Below, one piece after another: positions 25,560-33,333 of a stretch of 64,000 nt of DNA. The notes beneath the pieces are model-generated. The model did not search any database. It saw only the letters and a list, made by a program, of their open reading frames with translations, and had not been told where the DNA came from. The stretch covers positions 62,001-126,000 of the forward strand of contig JBNLFG010000006.1 in the NCBI GenBank assembly GCA_050305405.1, written 5' to 3'. The stretch's first letter is position 1, and every line of letters begins with the position of its first letter. The position numbers were made by a program, and so were the translations under genes. The stretch is from Desulfolinea sp050305405 (GTDB lineage Bacteria > Chloroflexota > Anaerolineae > Anaerolineales > Villigracilaceae).

Positions 25560-26582
25560 TTACTCTTCTATAGATTGTACGCTAATTTCCTTGCCCGCGC
25601 GAATTTCCTTCTCATACTTGTCGAATTGGCTGGCAACGTGCATGCCCGCTTTTTTGTAGAGATTAAGCGCGCCGGTCAGGCTGCTGGCATCTACGCCGAG
25701 CCCGACCTTGCGCACACCGCGTTTATAGAACTCGCCAAATGAATGCTGCAAGAGCGCCAGCCCGATGCCGCGTTTGCGCCAGTTGCGCCGTACGCCGAGC
25801 GTCGCCACCCAACCCATTTCGGGGTCTTCATAGGAATGCGGACGGCACAGGCTGATGCCCACTACTTCATCACCATCCCAAGCGATGAACCACAATGTAG
25901 GATCGTAATTCTCGGTCTCTGTGAAATGATGTTTGAAGCGTGGGAATCCAACCTCGAAAGGCTGGACGATGTGCCCGAAATGATCGCTGAACGCTTCGTC
26001 ATCTGCCCGATAAACCGCTTCGAGATCGCGCTCCGGGATAAAGGGTCGCAGCGCAATGCCTTCTGCCCAGCTCGGAGTGGGTGGCTGCGCATCCATCTCG
26101 ATATGCATGGTGTAGAAACTGCGCAAGTGCTGGTAGCTCATATTCTCGAAAAGTTCCAGCGCAGGCTTGACCTTGTGGTCGATGCCAATCTCGTGCGTGA
26201 CGCGCAGCTCAGGGTCGAGTACGTCCAGCACGCGCAAGGATTGCTGCTCTGCCCATTGGATCAGTTCCGTGCCCAAGCCGAGACCATAGTGGTCGGGATG
26301 TACCCGTCCCCAAATCCACGGGTGGACGGTGTTGGGCGCGCGCGTCCACGCTTCAACGTAGGCAACCAACGTGCCGTCGGGCGAGAAAACGATGCGCGTA
26401 TCTTCTTCGGGAATGAAGTCGTCCGATATCCATTCGTTCTTGACTTCTTCGCCGTTCAGTTCCTGATGTCCCAGCTCCTTCTCTGCCCAGGTGTTGAACA
26501 TCTCCACACAGGCGGGGATGTCGTCCATCGTTGCCTCACGTACCGTGTAGCCTGCAGGGAGTTTGATTTTGTAGTCGGTCAT
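25560..26582 (-). CDS. Tandem-GNAT acetyltransferase (340 aa)
   Basis: A protein with two GNAT folds in a row. The first (about 8-165) has WGRVHPDHYGLGLGTELIQWAE, a relaxed acetyl-CoA site. The second (about 175-335) has the canonical TLGVRRNWRKRGIGLALLQHSF with the RxxGxG/A pyrophosphate loop. The frame opens at a TTG at 26597, but this lies inside the GAGGA Shine-Dalgarno, so the ATG at 26582 is used. It is a close paralogue of the next gene upstream (C-termini AGKEISV against AGREIDE), so one arose by duplication of the other. The substrate is not known; mycothiol synthase (MshD) has a similar tandem layout. Confidence 0.85.
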   Translation of the reverse strand: MTDYKIKLPAGYTVREATMDDIPACVEMFNTWAEKELGHQELNGEEVKNEWISDDFIPEEDTRIVFSPDGTLVAYVEAWTRAPNTVHPWIWGRVHPDHYGLGLGTELIQWAEQQSLRVLDVLDPELRVTHEIGIDHKVKPALELFENMSYQHLRSFYTMHIEMDAQPPTPSWAEGIALRPFIPERDLEAVYRADDEAFSDHFGHIVQPFEVGFPRFKHHFTETENYDPTLWFIAWDGDEVVGISLCRPHSYEDPEMGWVATLGVRRNWRKRGIGLALLQHSFGEFYKRGVRKVGLGVDASSLTGALNLYKKAGMHVASQFDKYEKEIRAGKEISVQSIEE

Positions 26583-26595
26583 TTTCTTTTTCCTC

Positions 26596-26673
26596 AAAGA
26601 CTACAAAAGTCTTTAAGACTTTTGTAGTCTTTTTTCGCAGAGATGACAGTCACTTTTAAAGTGACTGTCATCT
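26596..26673. repeat. Two adjacent perfect palindromes between GNAT paralogues
   Basis: The first (26596-26632) is built from AAAGACTACAAAAGTCTT and its complement. The second (26641-26673) is AGATGACAGTCACTTT with its complement AAAGTGACTGTCATCT. The second type recurs at 39239-39271 (AAGTGACAGTCACC...), so it is a dispersed palindromic repeat. On the plus strand the first is followed by TTTTT, so terminator activity is possible. Confidence 0.75.
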
Positions 26674-26679
26674 GTTTTC

Positions 26680-27660
26680 TTATTCTTCGTCTATTTCTCG
26701 TCCGGCACGCAGCTCTTTTTCGTAGCTCACATACTCTGTTTCGACGTGCATTCCGGCACGTTGATACAGGCGAGTCGCGCCGGTTGGGCTGGAGGCATCT
26801 ACCGCTAGGGCGATATTTGTTGTGCCCCGCTCGTAAAAGGCCGAGAAAGATTTCTCGAGCAGAATCAAGCCCAAACCACGTTTGCGCCAAGCCGGGAGCA
26901 CGCCAAGAATGGAGACCCATCCGCTGTCATTTTTGTAGTGATTCACAGCGTAAGCGACAACTTTATCGCCATCCCAGAGGACAAACCAGAGTTCTGGATC
27001 GTATTCGTTGGTTTCAATGTGGCGTCTTTTCCACTCTTCGAATGGGATGAAGGCATGCCCCCAATTTTTGCTAAAGGCTTCTTCGTGTGCTTCGTAGACG
27101 AGTTGAGCGTGCGCTTGCTCGTCAAAGGGACGTAGTTCGATCCCTTCTGGCAGGGGAAGAGGCGTGGGCGCTTCTTCAAGATCAATTTCCATGCGCCACG
27201 AGAAGCGAACAGGAGCGTAGCCCTCAGCCTCGTGCATTTCACGTGCTACAGTGTCGCCAATGCCCATGCCGTTGCGGATGAAAACGCGCAGGTCGGGCTC
27301 AGCTTTTTGCATCTCTTCTTCGGCGCGTTTATCAAGGGCGCGTAACATGGCTGTGCCAATGCCTTGCCCCATAAAATCAGGGTGGACGTAGCCATCGCCG
27401 AGGAGATATGCGTGGGCGTCGCCGTTGTAGAATTCTTCGTAGCCAACAACGAGACCGTTGTCTGTGGTTACGACCCAAGTATCTGTTTCGAGGATGAGGT
27501 TGGGGTCTTCCCAAACTTCAAGTAATTCCTCCACCGAATAAGCATTCGATGCGTCGCCGCTATCTACACAAACATCGTAGACGAGCTTGACTACAGCTTC
27601 GAGATCATCCATGGTTGCGTTGCGGATGGTGTAGCCTTCCGGTAATAATCCTTTTTTCAT
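26680..27660 (-). CDS. Tandem-GNAT acetyltransferase (326 aa)
   Basis: A paralogue of the preceding entry with the same double GNAT layout. The first domain has GDGYVHPDFMGQGIGTAMLRALD with a good QGIGT loop. The second has SILGVLPAWRKRGLGLILLEKSF. The N-terminus MKKGLLPEGYTIRNAT nearly repeats that of the truncated gene just upstream (MKKGLLPAGFRLRKVT). The ATG at 27660 is preferred over the frame opening at 27684 because AGAGGAGAA directly precedes it. Confidence 0.87.
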   Translation of the reverse strand: MKKGLLPEGYTIRNATMDDLEAVVKLVYDVCVDSGDASNAYSVEELLEVWEDPNLILETDTWVVTTDNGLVVGYEEFYNGDAHAYLLGDGYVHPDFMGQGIGTAMLRALDKRAEEEMQKAEPDLRVFIRNGMGIGDTVAREMHEAEGYAPVRFSWRMEIDLEEAPTPLPLPEGIELRPFDEQAHAQLVYEAHEEAFSKNWGHAFIPFEEWKRRHIETNEYDPELWFVLWDGDKVVAYAVNHYKNDSGWVSILGVLPAWRKRGLGLILLEKSFSAFYERGTTNIALAVDASSPTGATRLYQRAGMHVETEYVSYEKELRAGREIDEE

Positions 27661-27695
27661 TTTATTCTCCTCTAAATATGTCATTGCAAGTGAGA

Positions 27696-27965
27696 CTAAT
27701 GAGTCTTCAGCGCGTCTTCTTCCAAATACTCGTAAAGCTCTGCGTAGCCGACAGCCTTTCCTTCGGGGTCAATGACGATGAAGGCATCGGTTGTATATTC
27801 GCTTTGCGGGGCTTCCAAACTACTTCTCAATAGATACTCCACGTAAGCGATATCAGCATAGCTGCTGGCTTCAGAGAAGTTGTTGGTCAAATAGTCTGCT
27901 ATATGCAAGTCGGCCTCGGTCACTTTACGGAGGCGAAAACCTGCGGGTAAAAGTCCCTTTTTCAT
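27696..27965 (-). pseudogene. Truncated GNAT paralogue (89 aa, N-terminal part only)
   Basis: The frame starts like the neighbouring tandem-GNAT genes (MKKGLLPAGFRLRKVTEADL) and shows the first strands (DAFIVIDPEGKAVGYAELYEY). It stops before the acetyl-CoA-binding motif A, so it cannot bind the cofactor as it stands. It keeps a good GAGGAAAA Shine-Dalgarno and an intact short frame. I read it as a shortened duplicate, possibly still translated, though a real small protein cannot be excluded. Confidence 0.65.
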
Positions 27966-28008
27966 GATGTTTTCCTCTATGAGAAGATGTGCGTTTCATG
28001 CGGCACAT

Positions 28009-28560
28009 CTAATGTTCAAAGTCTTCTCGAAGAAGGCCCATAAAAAGCACATCCCAACGTTTGCCGTCACGGTGAACGGCTTCGGGGACAGTCCCTTCGA
28101 TTTTGTAACCGACCTTTTCATAGGCGTGGATGGCACGTTTGTTATACGAGAAAACATTCAGACTCAGGCGGTGTAGGCCGAGTTCCTGAAAGGCGTAGCG
28201 GGCGATAAGCTGCATGGCTTCTGTGCCATAGCCCTTGCTCCAATACTCGCGTTCGCCGATGCCGATCCCGACCCAGCTGATGCCGTTATGCCAGTTGATG
28301 CCATCCAGCCCGACAAAGCCGATCGGCTTATCCTCGGGTAGAGCATAGATCATGAACTCGATGCCGTCGAAGGTTTCCTTTTTTTGCATCTTTTCGACCC
28401 ACTTTTTGTTCTCTTCTTTGTTGAAGAGGCGTACCGGGTCGCTGTCAAGCAGGCGGGCGTATTCGGTGTCTCGCCGCCATTTGTTCATGAGTTGGGCATC
28501 CTGTTCGGGGTTCATTGTCACTAAGCGAAGCTTCTTTCCGCGATATATGTCCGTTGTCAT
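28009..28560 (-). CDS. GNAT N-acetyltransferase (RimJ/RimL-like)
   Basis: A 183-residue single-domain acetyltransferase. It begins with an IYRGKKLRLVTMNPEQD strand and has GIGIGEREYWSKGYGTEAMQLIARYAF as motif A and HRLSLNVFSYNKRAIHAYEKVGYKIEGTVPEAV as motif B. This is the arrangement of RimJ/RimL-type enzymes that modify protein N-termini or small polyamines. It is followed by the truncated GNAT gene. The upstream gap contains nested palindromic repeats. Confidence 0.9.
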   Translation of the reverse strand: MTTDIYRGKKLRLVTMNPEQDAQLMNKWRRDTEYARLLDSDPVRLFNKEENKKWVEKMQKKETFDGIEFMIYALPEDKPIGFVGLDGINWHNGISWVGIGIGEREYWSKGYGTEAMQLIARYAFQELGLHRLSLNVFSYNKRAIHAYEKVGYKIEGTVPEAVHRDGKRWDVLFMGLLREDFEH

Positions 28561-28572
28561 GGTTATCTCCTC

Positions 28573-28730
28573 TTGTCAGCAGTGCGTTGCATCCGCAGGA
28601 TGCATTGCACTGCGAGTAGGCTTGTATAAACCGTTCTGCAACGCACCGCCCCCTCTGCCCTGTCGGGCATCTCCCCCAAATTCCAAAAGCATGGAATTTA
28701 GGGGAGAAAAGGTGCAATGCAGAACTAGCT
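28573..28730. repeat. Nested palindromic repeats
   Basis: Outer element: GTGCGTTGCATCC...GGATGCATTGCACT followed by a second stem TGCAACGCACC...GGTGCAATGCA. The loop of that second stem contains another element, 28649-28707, with CCCCCTCTGCCC...GGGCATCTCCCCC and ATTCC/GGAAT arms. The inner element recurs at 43924-43981. The outer one recurs uninterrupted at about 58261-58340, where the corresponding loop is only TCTGCGA. This is a repeat inserted into a repeat. Confidence 0.75.
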
Positions 28731-29294
28731 ATTCTTTTCTTCCCAATCTCGTGCCAGACGTCCAAAGTGCAGGCTGTCCCAGCGTTTCCCGAAACGGTAG
28801 AGCGTTTCACGCTTGCGCACTTCCACGTTGAAGCCGAGCGCGGTCAGGGTTTCGATCAAGCCTTCGTTGTACTCGGGGACATTCAGGCTCAGGCGGTGCA
28901 TGTGCAATTCGTGGAAGACGTAGCGCTGCATTAGTGCCAGCGCTTCGCGTGTGATGGGCTGGCTGTAAGCGTCCAGATTTTTCATTGTCAGCGCCATGTA
29001 GACCGCGCCGTTTGCCCAGTCCACCCATTCCAGGCCGATCATGCCGAGCAGTTCGCTCTCGTCCGTGGTGCGGATGGCGAACCAGAAGGTCTTCCGCTTT
29101 TCGTCGGCTTCTTTCAGGATGCCTTCGAGCATTTCCTTTGCTTGCATTTCCGACATCGGGAAGGGTGGTTTTTCGTCAAAGAGCGGGATGTAGCGGCTGT
29201 CGCTCGTCCATTGGGCGAGAACAGCCGCATCGGTTTCGGGCTCAATAGCAGTCAGCACGATGTGGGGGGCGGTAAAGAGATTCGTGTTATTCAT
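28725..29294 (-). CDS. GNAT N-acetyltransferase
   Basis: A 189-residue GNAT protein. It has LLGMIGLEWVDWANGAVYMALTMKN and a RYVFHELHMHRLSLNVPEYNEGLIETLTALGF motif-B region, similar to the neighbouring RimL-like protein. Motif A (NLDAYSQPITREALALMQR) lacks the Gly-rich loop, so acetyl-CoA binding may be altered. Its ATG overlaps the MFS gene stop by one base (TGATG), so it is translated with the exporter and falls under the same attenuator. Confidence 0.82.
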   Translation of the reverse strand: MNNTNLFTAPHIVLTAIEPETDAAVLAQWTSDSRYIPLFDEKPPFPMSEMQAKEMLEGILKEADEKRKTFWFAIRTTDESELLGMIGLEWVDWANGAVYMALTMKNLDAYSQPITREALALMQRYVFHELHMHRLSLNVPEYNEGLIETLTALGFNVEVRKRETLYRFGKRWDSLHFGRLARDWEEKNS

Positions 29295-30577
29295 CAGGCA
29301 GTCTCCTTTTGAACGGGACCAAGTTGAATTTCAGGAGCGGATTCGGATGTCTCATCCTGCTCGACGTGTTTGTTGAGGGAAAGAAATCCGAGCGTGGCGA
29401 CCAGCGCCAGGATTCCCGCTGCGTACCAGACCCAAACAGGGTCGGCGTTATCCATGATCAGCCCGGCGAGGAGCGGACCGATGGCACCCGGGATCAGCCA
29501 CGAGATGCCGAAGACAGCCATGTAGCGTCCGCGCATATCTTCGGGCGAGAATTTGGCGACGAGGGCTTGCGCAACGGGGGTGACGATCATTTCGCCAACG
29601 GTGATGATTGCCATCGCGACCATGAACATGGCGTATTCGCCGACGAAGCCGTACATGGCGAAACCGACGGCGTAGATGAGCGCACCGAGCGCCATCATCA
29701 GCATCGGCGGTTTGTCGCCGATCTTGCGCGTGATGGCGAACTGCATCAGCACGACCATCGCGGCGTTGAGACTCATAATCATGCCGAAGCCCGCTTCAGG
29801 AACATTGTGCACATCGCGTAGGAAGACGGGTAATGATCCGTACATTTGGACGTAGACGATAGTGACGATCATGGACATGCCCATGAAGACGATGAAGGCG
29901 CGGTCTTTGAGCACGATGAGATAGCCACGGAAGCTGTCTGCGAAACTGGGCTTGTTTTCTTCCTCTTCAACCGTTTTGGCTTTCGGCATGGTTTCTGCGA
30001 CCAGAAAGTAGAAAGCGATGGCCGTGAGAACGCTGCTGACGGCATCTGTGCTGAAGAGCAATAAATAGGATCTTGCTGCCAGAAAACCGCCGATGGCGGG
30101 GCCGATGACGACCGAGAGATTCATAACGACACGCATGATGCCGAAGCCATCTGCTCTTTTGTCTTCAGGGAGCAGGTCGGTGAGCATGGCTTGGTGGGCG
30201 GGCCCCGCCATATCGGCGAAGAGACCTGTGACCACTGCGAGCACATAGAAGAGTTCGAGTTTGTCGACCAAGCCCATTCCGAGACTTGTCAGGGCGCTAA
30301 CGACCAGGCCGATGATGATGACGCTCTTGCGACCGATTTGGTCGGTGAGTGCGCCACCAAACATGGAGCCGAAAAACTCCGAGATGGAGAAGATGGCGAA
30401 GAGAATCCCGACTTCTGTCATGCCGACACCGAAATGTTTGGTGACGTAGAGTGAGAAGAAGGTGAAAAGTAATGCGCCACCGAGGTGGTCGACAAAGGAT
30501 GCGCCGACGACGACCCAGAATTGCTTGGGGTATTCGTGGTAGATGGCTTTGGCACGGTCGAGCGGTTTTGCGAACAT
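29294..30577 (-). CDS. MFS exporter (drug efflux type)
   Basis: A 427-residue major facilitator with 12 predicted helices. The loop 2-3 motif GGALTDQIGRKSVIIIG (about 75-91) is the DHA-type signature GxLaDrxGrkxxl, and GPAIGGFLAARS in TM5 resembles the antiporter motif C seen in drug exporters. A cytoplasmic loop of about 25 residues splits the halves. The ATG is preceded by AAGGAAAA. It is the first structural gene after a leader ORF and two terminators and is coupled to a GNAT gene, which together suggest induced export or modification of an inhibitor. No substrate can be named. Confidence 0.9.
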   Translation of the reverse strand: MFAKPLDRAKAIYHEYPKQFWVVVGASFVDHLGGALLFTFFSLYVTKHFGVGMTEVGILFAIFSISEFFGSMFGGALTDQIGRKSVIIIGLVVSALTSLGMGLVDKLELFYVLAVVTGLFADMAGPAHQAMLTDLLPEDKRADGFGIMRVVMNLSVVIGPAIGGFLAARSYLLLFSTDAVSSVLTAIAFYFLVAETMPKAKTVEEEENKPSFADSFRGYLIVLKDRAFIVFMGMSMIVTIVYVQMYGSLPVFLRDVHNVPEAGFGMIMSLNAAMVVLMQFAITRKIGDKPPMLMMALGALIYAVGFAMYGFVGEYAMFMVAMAIITVGEMIVTPVAQALVAKFSPEDMRGRYMAVFGISWLIPGAIGPLLAGLIMDNADPVWVWYAAGILALVATLGFLSLNKHVEQDETSESAPEIQLGPVQKETA

Positions 30578-30611
30578 GAGATTTTCCTTGTGTTACAACT
30601 TGCATTGATAA

Positions 30612-30642
30612 TAAAAAAAGCCACAGAGTTTTCTCCGTGACT
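30612..30642 (-). terminator. Second intrinsic terminator of the MFS leader
   Basis: Transcript stem GUCACGGAG / CUCUGUGGC (9 bp with two G-U pairs), AAAA loop, followed by a 7-U tract. It lies 36 nt before the MFS ATG. Its 5' arm with the preceding AAAA can instead pair with the 3' arm and U-tract of the first terminator (UCCGUGGCUUUU against AAAAGUCACGGA). Confidence 0.85.
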
Positions 30643-30666
30643 TTTGGTAGAACTGTTTTATGAAAT

Positions 30667-30696
30667 AAAAAAGCCACGGATGAAGTGCTCCGTGGC
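30667..30696 (-). terminator. First intrinsic terminator of the MFS leader
   Basis: Transcript stem GCCACGGA / UCCGUGGC (8 bp) with loop GCACUUCA and a 6-U tract. The loop's GCACUUC is complementary to GAAGUGC near the end of the leader ORF, so an antiterminator could form in its place. Confidence 0.87.
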
Positions 30697-30721
30697 CTTA
30701 GGTGACTAGATAAGGTCTTTT

Positions 30722-30802
30722 CTAAAGGGCAACAGACGCACTTCGAGGATGTAGGGAAATAACATCACCAACAAGGGCAAAACGAGAAGTTTGGTTGTTC
30801 AT
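30722..30802 (-). CDS. Leader peptide of the MFS exporter operon (26 aa)
   Basis: A short ORF with ATG at 30802 and TAG at 30722-30724, preceded by a strong AAAGGAGA Shine-Dalgarno at normal spacing. The peptide begins MNNQTSRFALVGDV and ends HPRSASVAL. It precedes two intrinsic terminators. The region between Shine-Dalgarno and ATG (GACGCACT) is complementary to AGTGCGTC inside the last codons. The peptide's sequence is probably secondary to ribosome position: a ribosome stalled early, for example by an antibiotic, would expose the antiterminator half. No codon run for one amino acid is visible, which argues against amino-acid-starvation sensing. Confidence 0.75.
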   Translation of the reverse strand: MNNQTSRFALVGDVISLHPRSASVAL

Positions 30803-30829
30803 GTAGTGCGTCTCCTTTTCTTTAGAATA

Positions 30830-30843
30830 GTTGCTTTCGCAAC
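30830..30843 (-). ncRNA. GNRA-capped hairpin at the 5' end of the leader transcript
   Basis: GTTGC-GAAA-GCAAC on the minus strand, a 5-bp stem with a GAAA tetraloop. It falls exactly at the transcription start predicted from the promoter, so it would cap and stabilise the 5' end of the leader RNA. Confidence 0.65.
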
Positions 30844-30850
30844 GGGGCAG

Positions 30851-30879
30851 AGTGTAACATGGGAAATTTGCGGGGTCAA
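30851..30879 (-). promoter_or_regulatory. Promoter of the MFS leader operon
   Basis: On the minus strand TTGACC (30874-30879), 17-nt spacer, TACACT (30851-30856). Predicted start is around 30844, about 41 nt before the leader ATG. Confidence 0.75.
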
Positions 30880-30911
30880 GGGTTTTTTATAATGAATATA
30901 CTTAGTATAGT

Positions 30912-31658
30912 TTAATCGCCTGTGGTTAGGTTGACCTTGAAGCCACTTTCGGTTACGTCCTGATTGAACATGTCCGTATGCAGCCCGCATTCGGTTTTCC
31001 CCTTCCCTGCCCAGCGACCGGCACGCTCGTTCTCGCCGAGTTGGATGGCACGTGTGCAGGGTTTGCATCCTACGCTGGGATATTGGGTGTGCGGCAGCGG
31101 ATGTGTGGGTAAACGATGTTCAGTGATGTAATCCCATATATCGGTCTGGGTCCAGTTCAGGAGCGGGGCGACGCGCAGCAGTCCATCCCGTTTGTATTCA
31201 AGGATTTTTGCATGGGCGCGGTTCCCGGTTTGGTCACGGCGAATGCCCGTGATCCAGGCATCGAGACCTTTCATCGCTTTTTGCATGGGCTGCACCTTGC
31301 GGATGTAGCAGCAAAGGTTTGGGTCGGTTTCGGGCAGGTCTGCGCCAAAATGGCGCAGCACGGTGCGCCATTTTTCATCTGGACGCAGATCGACGATATT
31401 GAGCCCCCAGATTTGCTCGATATGCTCGCGGAAGAAAAGCGTATCCCAAAAGTGCATGCCCGTATCCAAAAAGAAGATGCGCATTTTGGGGTTGGTCTGC
31501 TTGACCATGTGCAGCAGCGGTACGCTCTGGTTCTGGAAGGATGAACTCATTGCCAGATTTGGACAAAAGTTTTCCATCGTCCACATCAGAATTTCCTGCG
31601 GCGTGGCGGATTCAAATTCGTTTGAGAGAGTTTCGATTTCTTTGGGGGTGAATTTCAT
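30912..31658 (-). CDS. cysH: Assimilatory APS/PAPS reductase CysH
   Basis: A 248-residue thioredoxin- or glutathione-dependent reductase that turns adenylylsulfate into sulfite. SSSFQNQSVPLLH is the modified P-loop of the adenine nucleotide alpha-hydrolase fold. Cys pairs CC (116-117) and GCKPC (198-201) are the [4Fe-4S] ligands that mark APS-using enzymes, and the catalytic Cys lies in KTECGLH (224). The frame opens 19 codons earlier, at 31715. The internal ATG at 31658 matches homologue lengths better, although neither start has a strong Shine-Dalgarno. No other sulfur-assimilation gene is adjacent. Confidence 0.93.
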   Translation of the reverse strand: MKFTPKEIETLSNEFESATPQEILMWTMENFCPNLAMSSSFQNQSVPLLHMVKQTNPKMRIFFLDTGMHFWDTLFFREHIEQIWGLNIVDLRPDEKWRTVLRHFGADLPETDPNLCCYIRKVQPMQKAMKGLDAWITGIRRDQTGNRAHAKILEYKRDGLLRVAPLLNWTQTDIWDYITEHRLPTHPLPHTQYPSVGCKPCTRAIQLGENERAGRWAGKGKTECGLHTDMFNQDVTESGFKVNLTTGD

Positions 31659-31719
31659 AGATTTACTTGTGTACGTCGCATTAAAGATTCCGCGAGGAGC
31701 ATGCGCTTGCGACAAAATA

Positions 31720-33333
31720 TTATCTGTTCAAAAAATACGCATCCACAATATCAGAATAGTCTTGATCGGTGTGGCGGTTTAATGTTTCAAAAAAGTCGTC
31801 GGTTGTCGCAAATTTGTGCGCATAGCTGCTGGCGTAATCCTGTAAAAAGGCATTGAAGGACTTTTCACCGATCCGTGCGCGAAGCTCCTCCAAAAACTGT
31901 GCCCCGCGCAAGTAGACTGCATCGGTATAGCCGCGAAAATCATAGCCATCGTAGATCGTTGTATCCACCCAGCCGCTTGGCTGGAACCACGTCACGCGCC
32001 AGCGCCACCACCAATTGATGGGGTACGGCGGCGTCTCCTCGTAGAAGACGCGTTCGCTGTAGAGTGCCATCGATTCGTCCAGCCAGGGCTCCAACGCCTG
32101 ATTGTTACCGACCAGACCGAACCACCACTGATGCGAGACCTCGTGCACGCCGAGCGCGATCAAATTGTTCTGAAGCGTTCCGTCATACTCGTCATAAAAT
32201 TCGCTGCCCATAAAGATTAGTCCGTCATACTCCATGCCATCGGGCAGGTGGGTTTGCACCACGCTCAAATGCTTGTAGGGATTGGGCGCATAACGTCGGC
32301 TGTAGATGTCGATAGCGCGGGATGCGGCGTTCATGATCGCTTTGCCCGGCCTGTCATAATCAGGGAAGTAGAAACTCGTCACGCTCCCGTTTTCGCTGGA
32401 TACCGTTTCCGAGCTGAATGCCGAACTGATAGAGAAGACAAAAGTCCGCGCGGCCTCGAGTTCGTAGAGATACCAGGCTCCGGCCTTCTTGCCTCCCGCA
32501 CTGGCTGCTACAACGAGATCATCATCCCCCTTGAGTTTTAATGTGACATCGAAATCCGCTGTCTCGTAGACGAGGTGTTCCCCAACGCCGCTCGATGTGT
32601 AGTAGAGCCAACCTTGTCCCTCATTAAAAGGCACGATGAAGGGATACCAGTTCACCAGGTTGATTTGGAAATCACCCAGATAACCGAAAACCTGCGCATC
32701 GCTTTTCGGCGGGATATTGAGCGTATAGGCTATCTCCAGGGTGACCCTTTCCCCGGGCTGGAGCTGTGCCCCAAGCGGGATCACCATGCGAGTCCCCTCG
32801 AGCGAGGGGGCGATATTGAACCCGTTCAGGCTGAGACTCTCCAGCGAGAAGCAATTGCCCCAGTGATTGGGTTCCACATTCAGAACGAGCATATCCAGCC
32901 CGACGGTGCTTTGATTTGTGTATCGGATGCTTTCATCCACATGCAGGGTGCGGGTGGCGTAGTTGAGAGTCGCGGCCAGCGTGTATTTCGGGCGGGTATC
33001 TTCAAGAGTCTGGGGCGGCGGCGGGGTGATGGTTTTTATTGGGAGCGGAGCCTCGGTTGGGCCTGGGGTTTGGGGAATGCTTGTCGTTGCCTGTGGCTGG
33101 AATGCTGTTGGGGATGGGCTGATGTTTGGGACGTCAGTGACCAAGACATAATCAGGGACGTTTTCGGGAGCGTCTGAAGGGAGCGTACATCCGGTTAAGA
33201 GAAAAAATCCAGTTAAAAAAGCGAAAATAGTCCCTAAGCGGAGCAGAGCGTAGTAGAAGGAGGGCTTTGCGTCATACCGCTCTTCGACTGCATATCTCGC
33301 TTTACGCGAAGACTGGACGCTTCTTTTTCGCAT
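31720..33333 (-). CDS. M1-type metallopeptidase lipoprotein (first copy)
   Basis: A 537-residue surface lipoprotein (lipobox LLTGC near residue 49). An unusually long, charged 30-residue stretch precedes the hydrophobic core. A Pro/Thr linker follows, then an N-terminal beta domain (TLAATLNYATRTLHVDESIRYTNQS) and a gluzincin core. The zinc site is HEVSHQWW with the third ligand Glu in WLDESMALYSE 18 residues on, matching HExxH-x18-E. A typical GXMEN exopeptidase motif is replaced by GMEYDGLIFMG. Its ATG overlaps the stop of the upstream paralogue by one base (TAATG), so the two are coupled and probably work on the same extracellular peptides. They may supply the peptide transporter. Confidence 0.88.
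   Translation of the reverse strand: MRKRSVQSSRKARYAVEERYDAKPSFYYALLRLGTIFAFLTGFFLLTGCTLPSDAPENVPDYVLVTDVPNISPSPTAFQPQATTSIPQTPGPTEAPLPIKTITPPPPQTLEDTRPKYTLAATLNYATRTLHVDESIRYTNQSTVGLDMLVLNVEPNHWGNCFSLESLSLNGFNIAPSLEGTRMVIPLGAQLQPGERVTLEIAYTLNIPPKSDAQVFGYLGDFQINLVNWYPFIVPFNEGQGWLYYTSSGVGEHLVYETADFDVTLKLKGDDDLVVAASAGGKKAGAWYLYELEAARTFVFSISSAFSSETVSSENGSVTSFYFPDYDRPGKAIMNAASRAIDIYSRRYAPNPYKHLSVVQTHLPDGMEYDGLIFMGSEFYDEYDGTLQNNLIALGVHEVSHQWWFGLVGNNQALEPWLDESMALYSERVFYEETPPYPINWWWRWRVTWFQPSGWVDTTIYDGYDFRGYTDAVYLRGAQFLEELRARIGEKSFNAFLQDYASSYAHKFATTDDFFETLNRHTDQDYSDIVDAYFLNR

Noticed and set aside
25743..26627. 294-codon plus-strand ORF opposite a tandem-GNAT gene
   Set aside because: Shadow of the GNAT gene, which has the motifs and ribosome-binding site.
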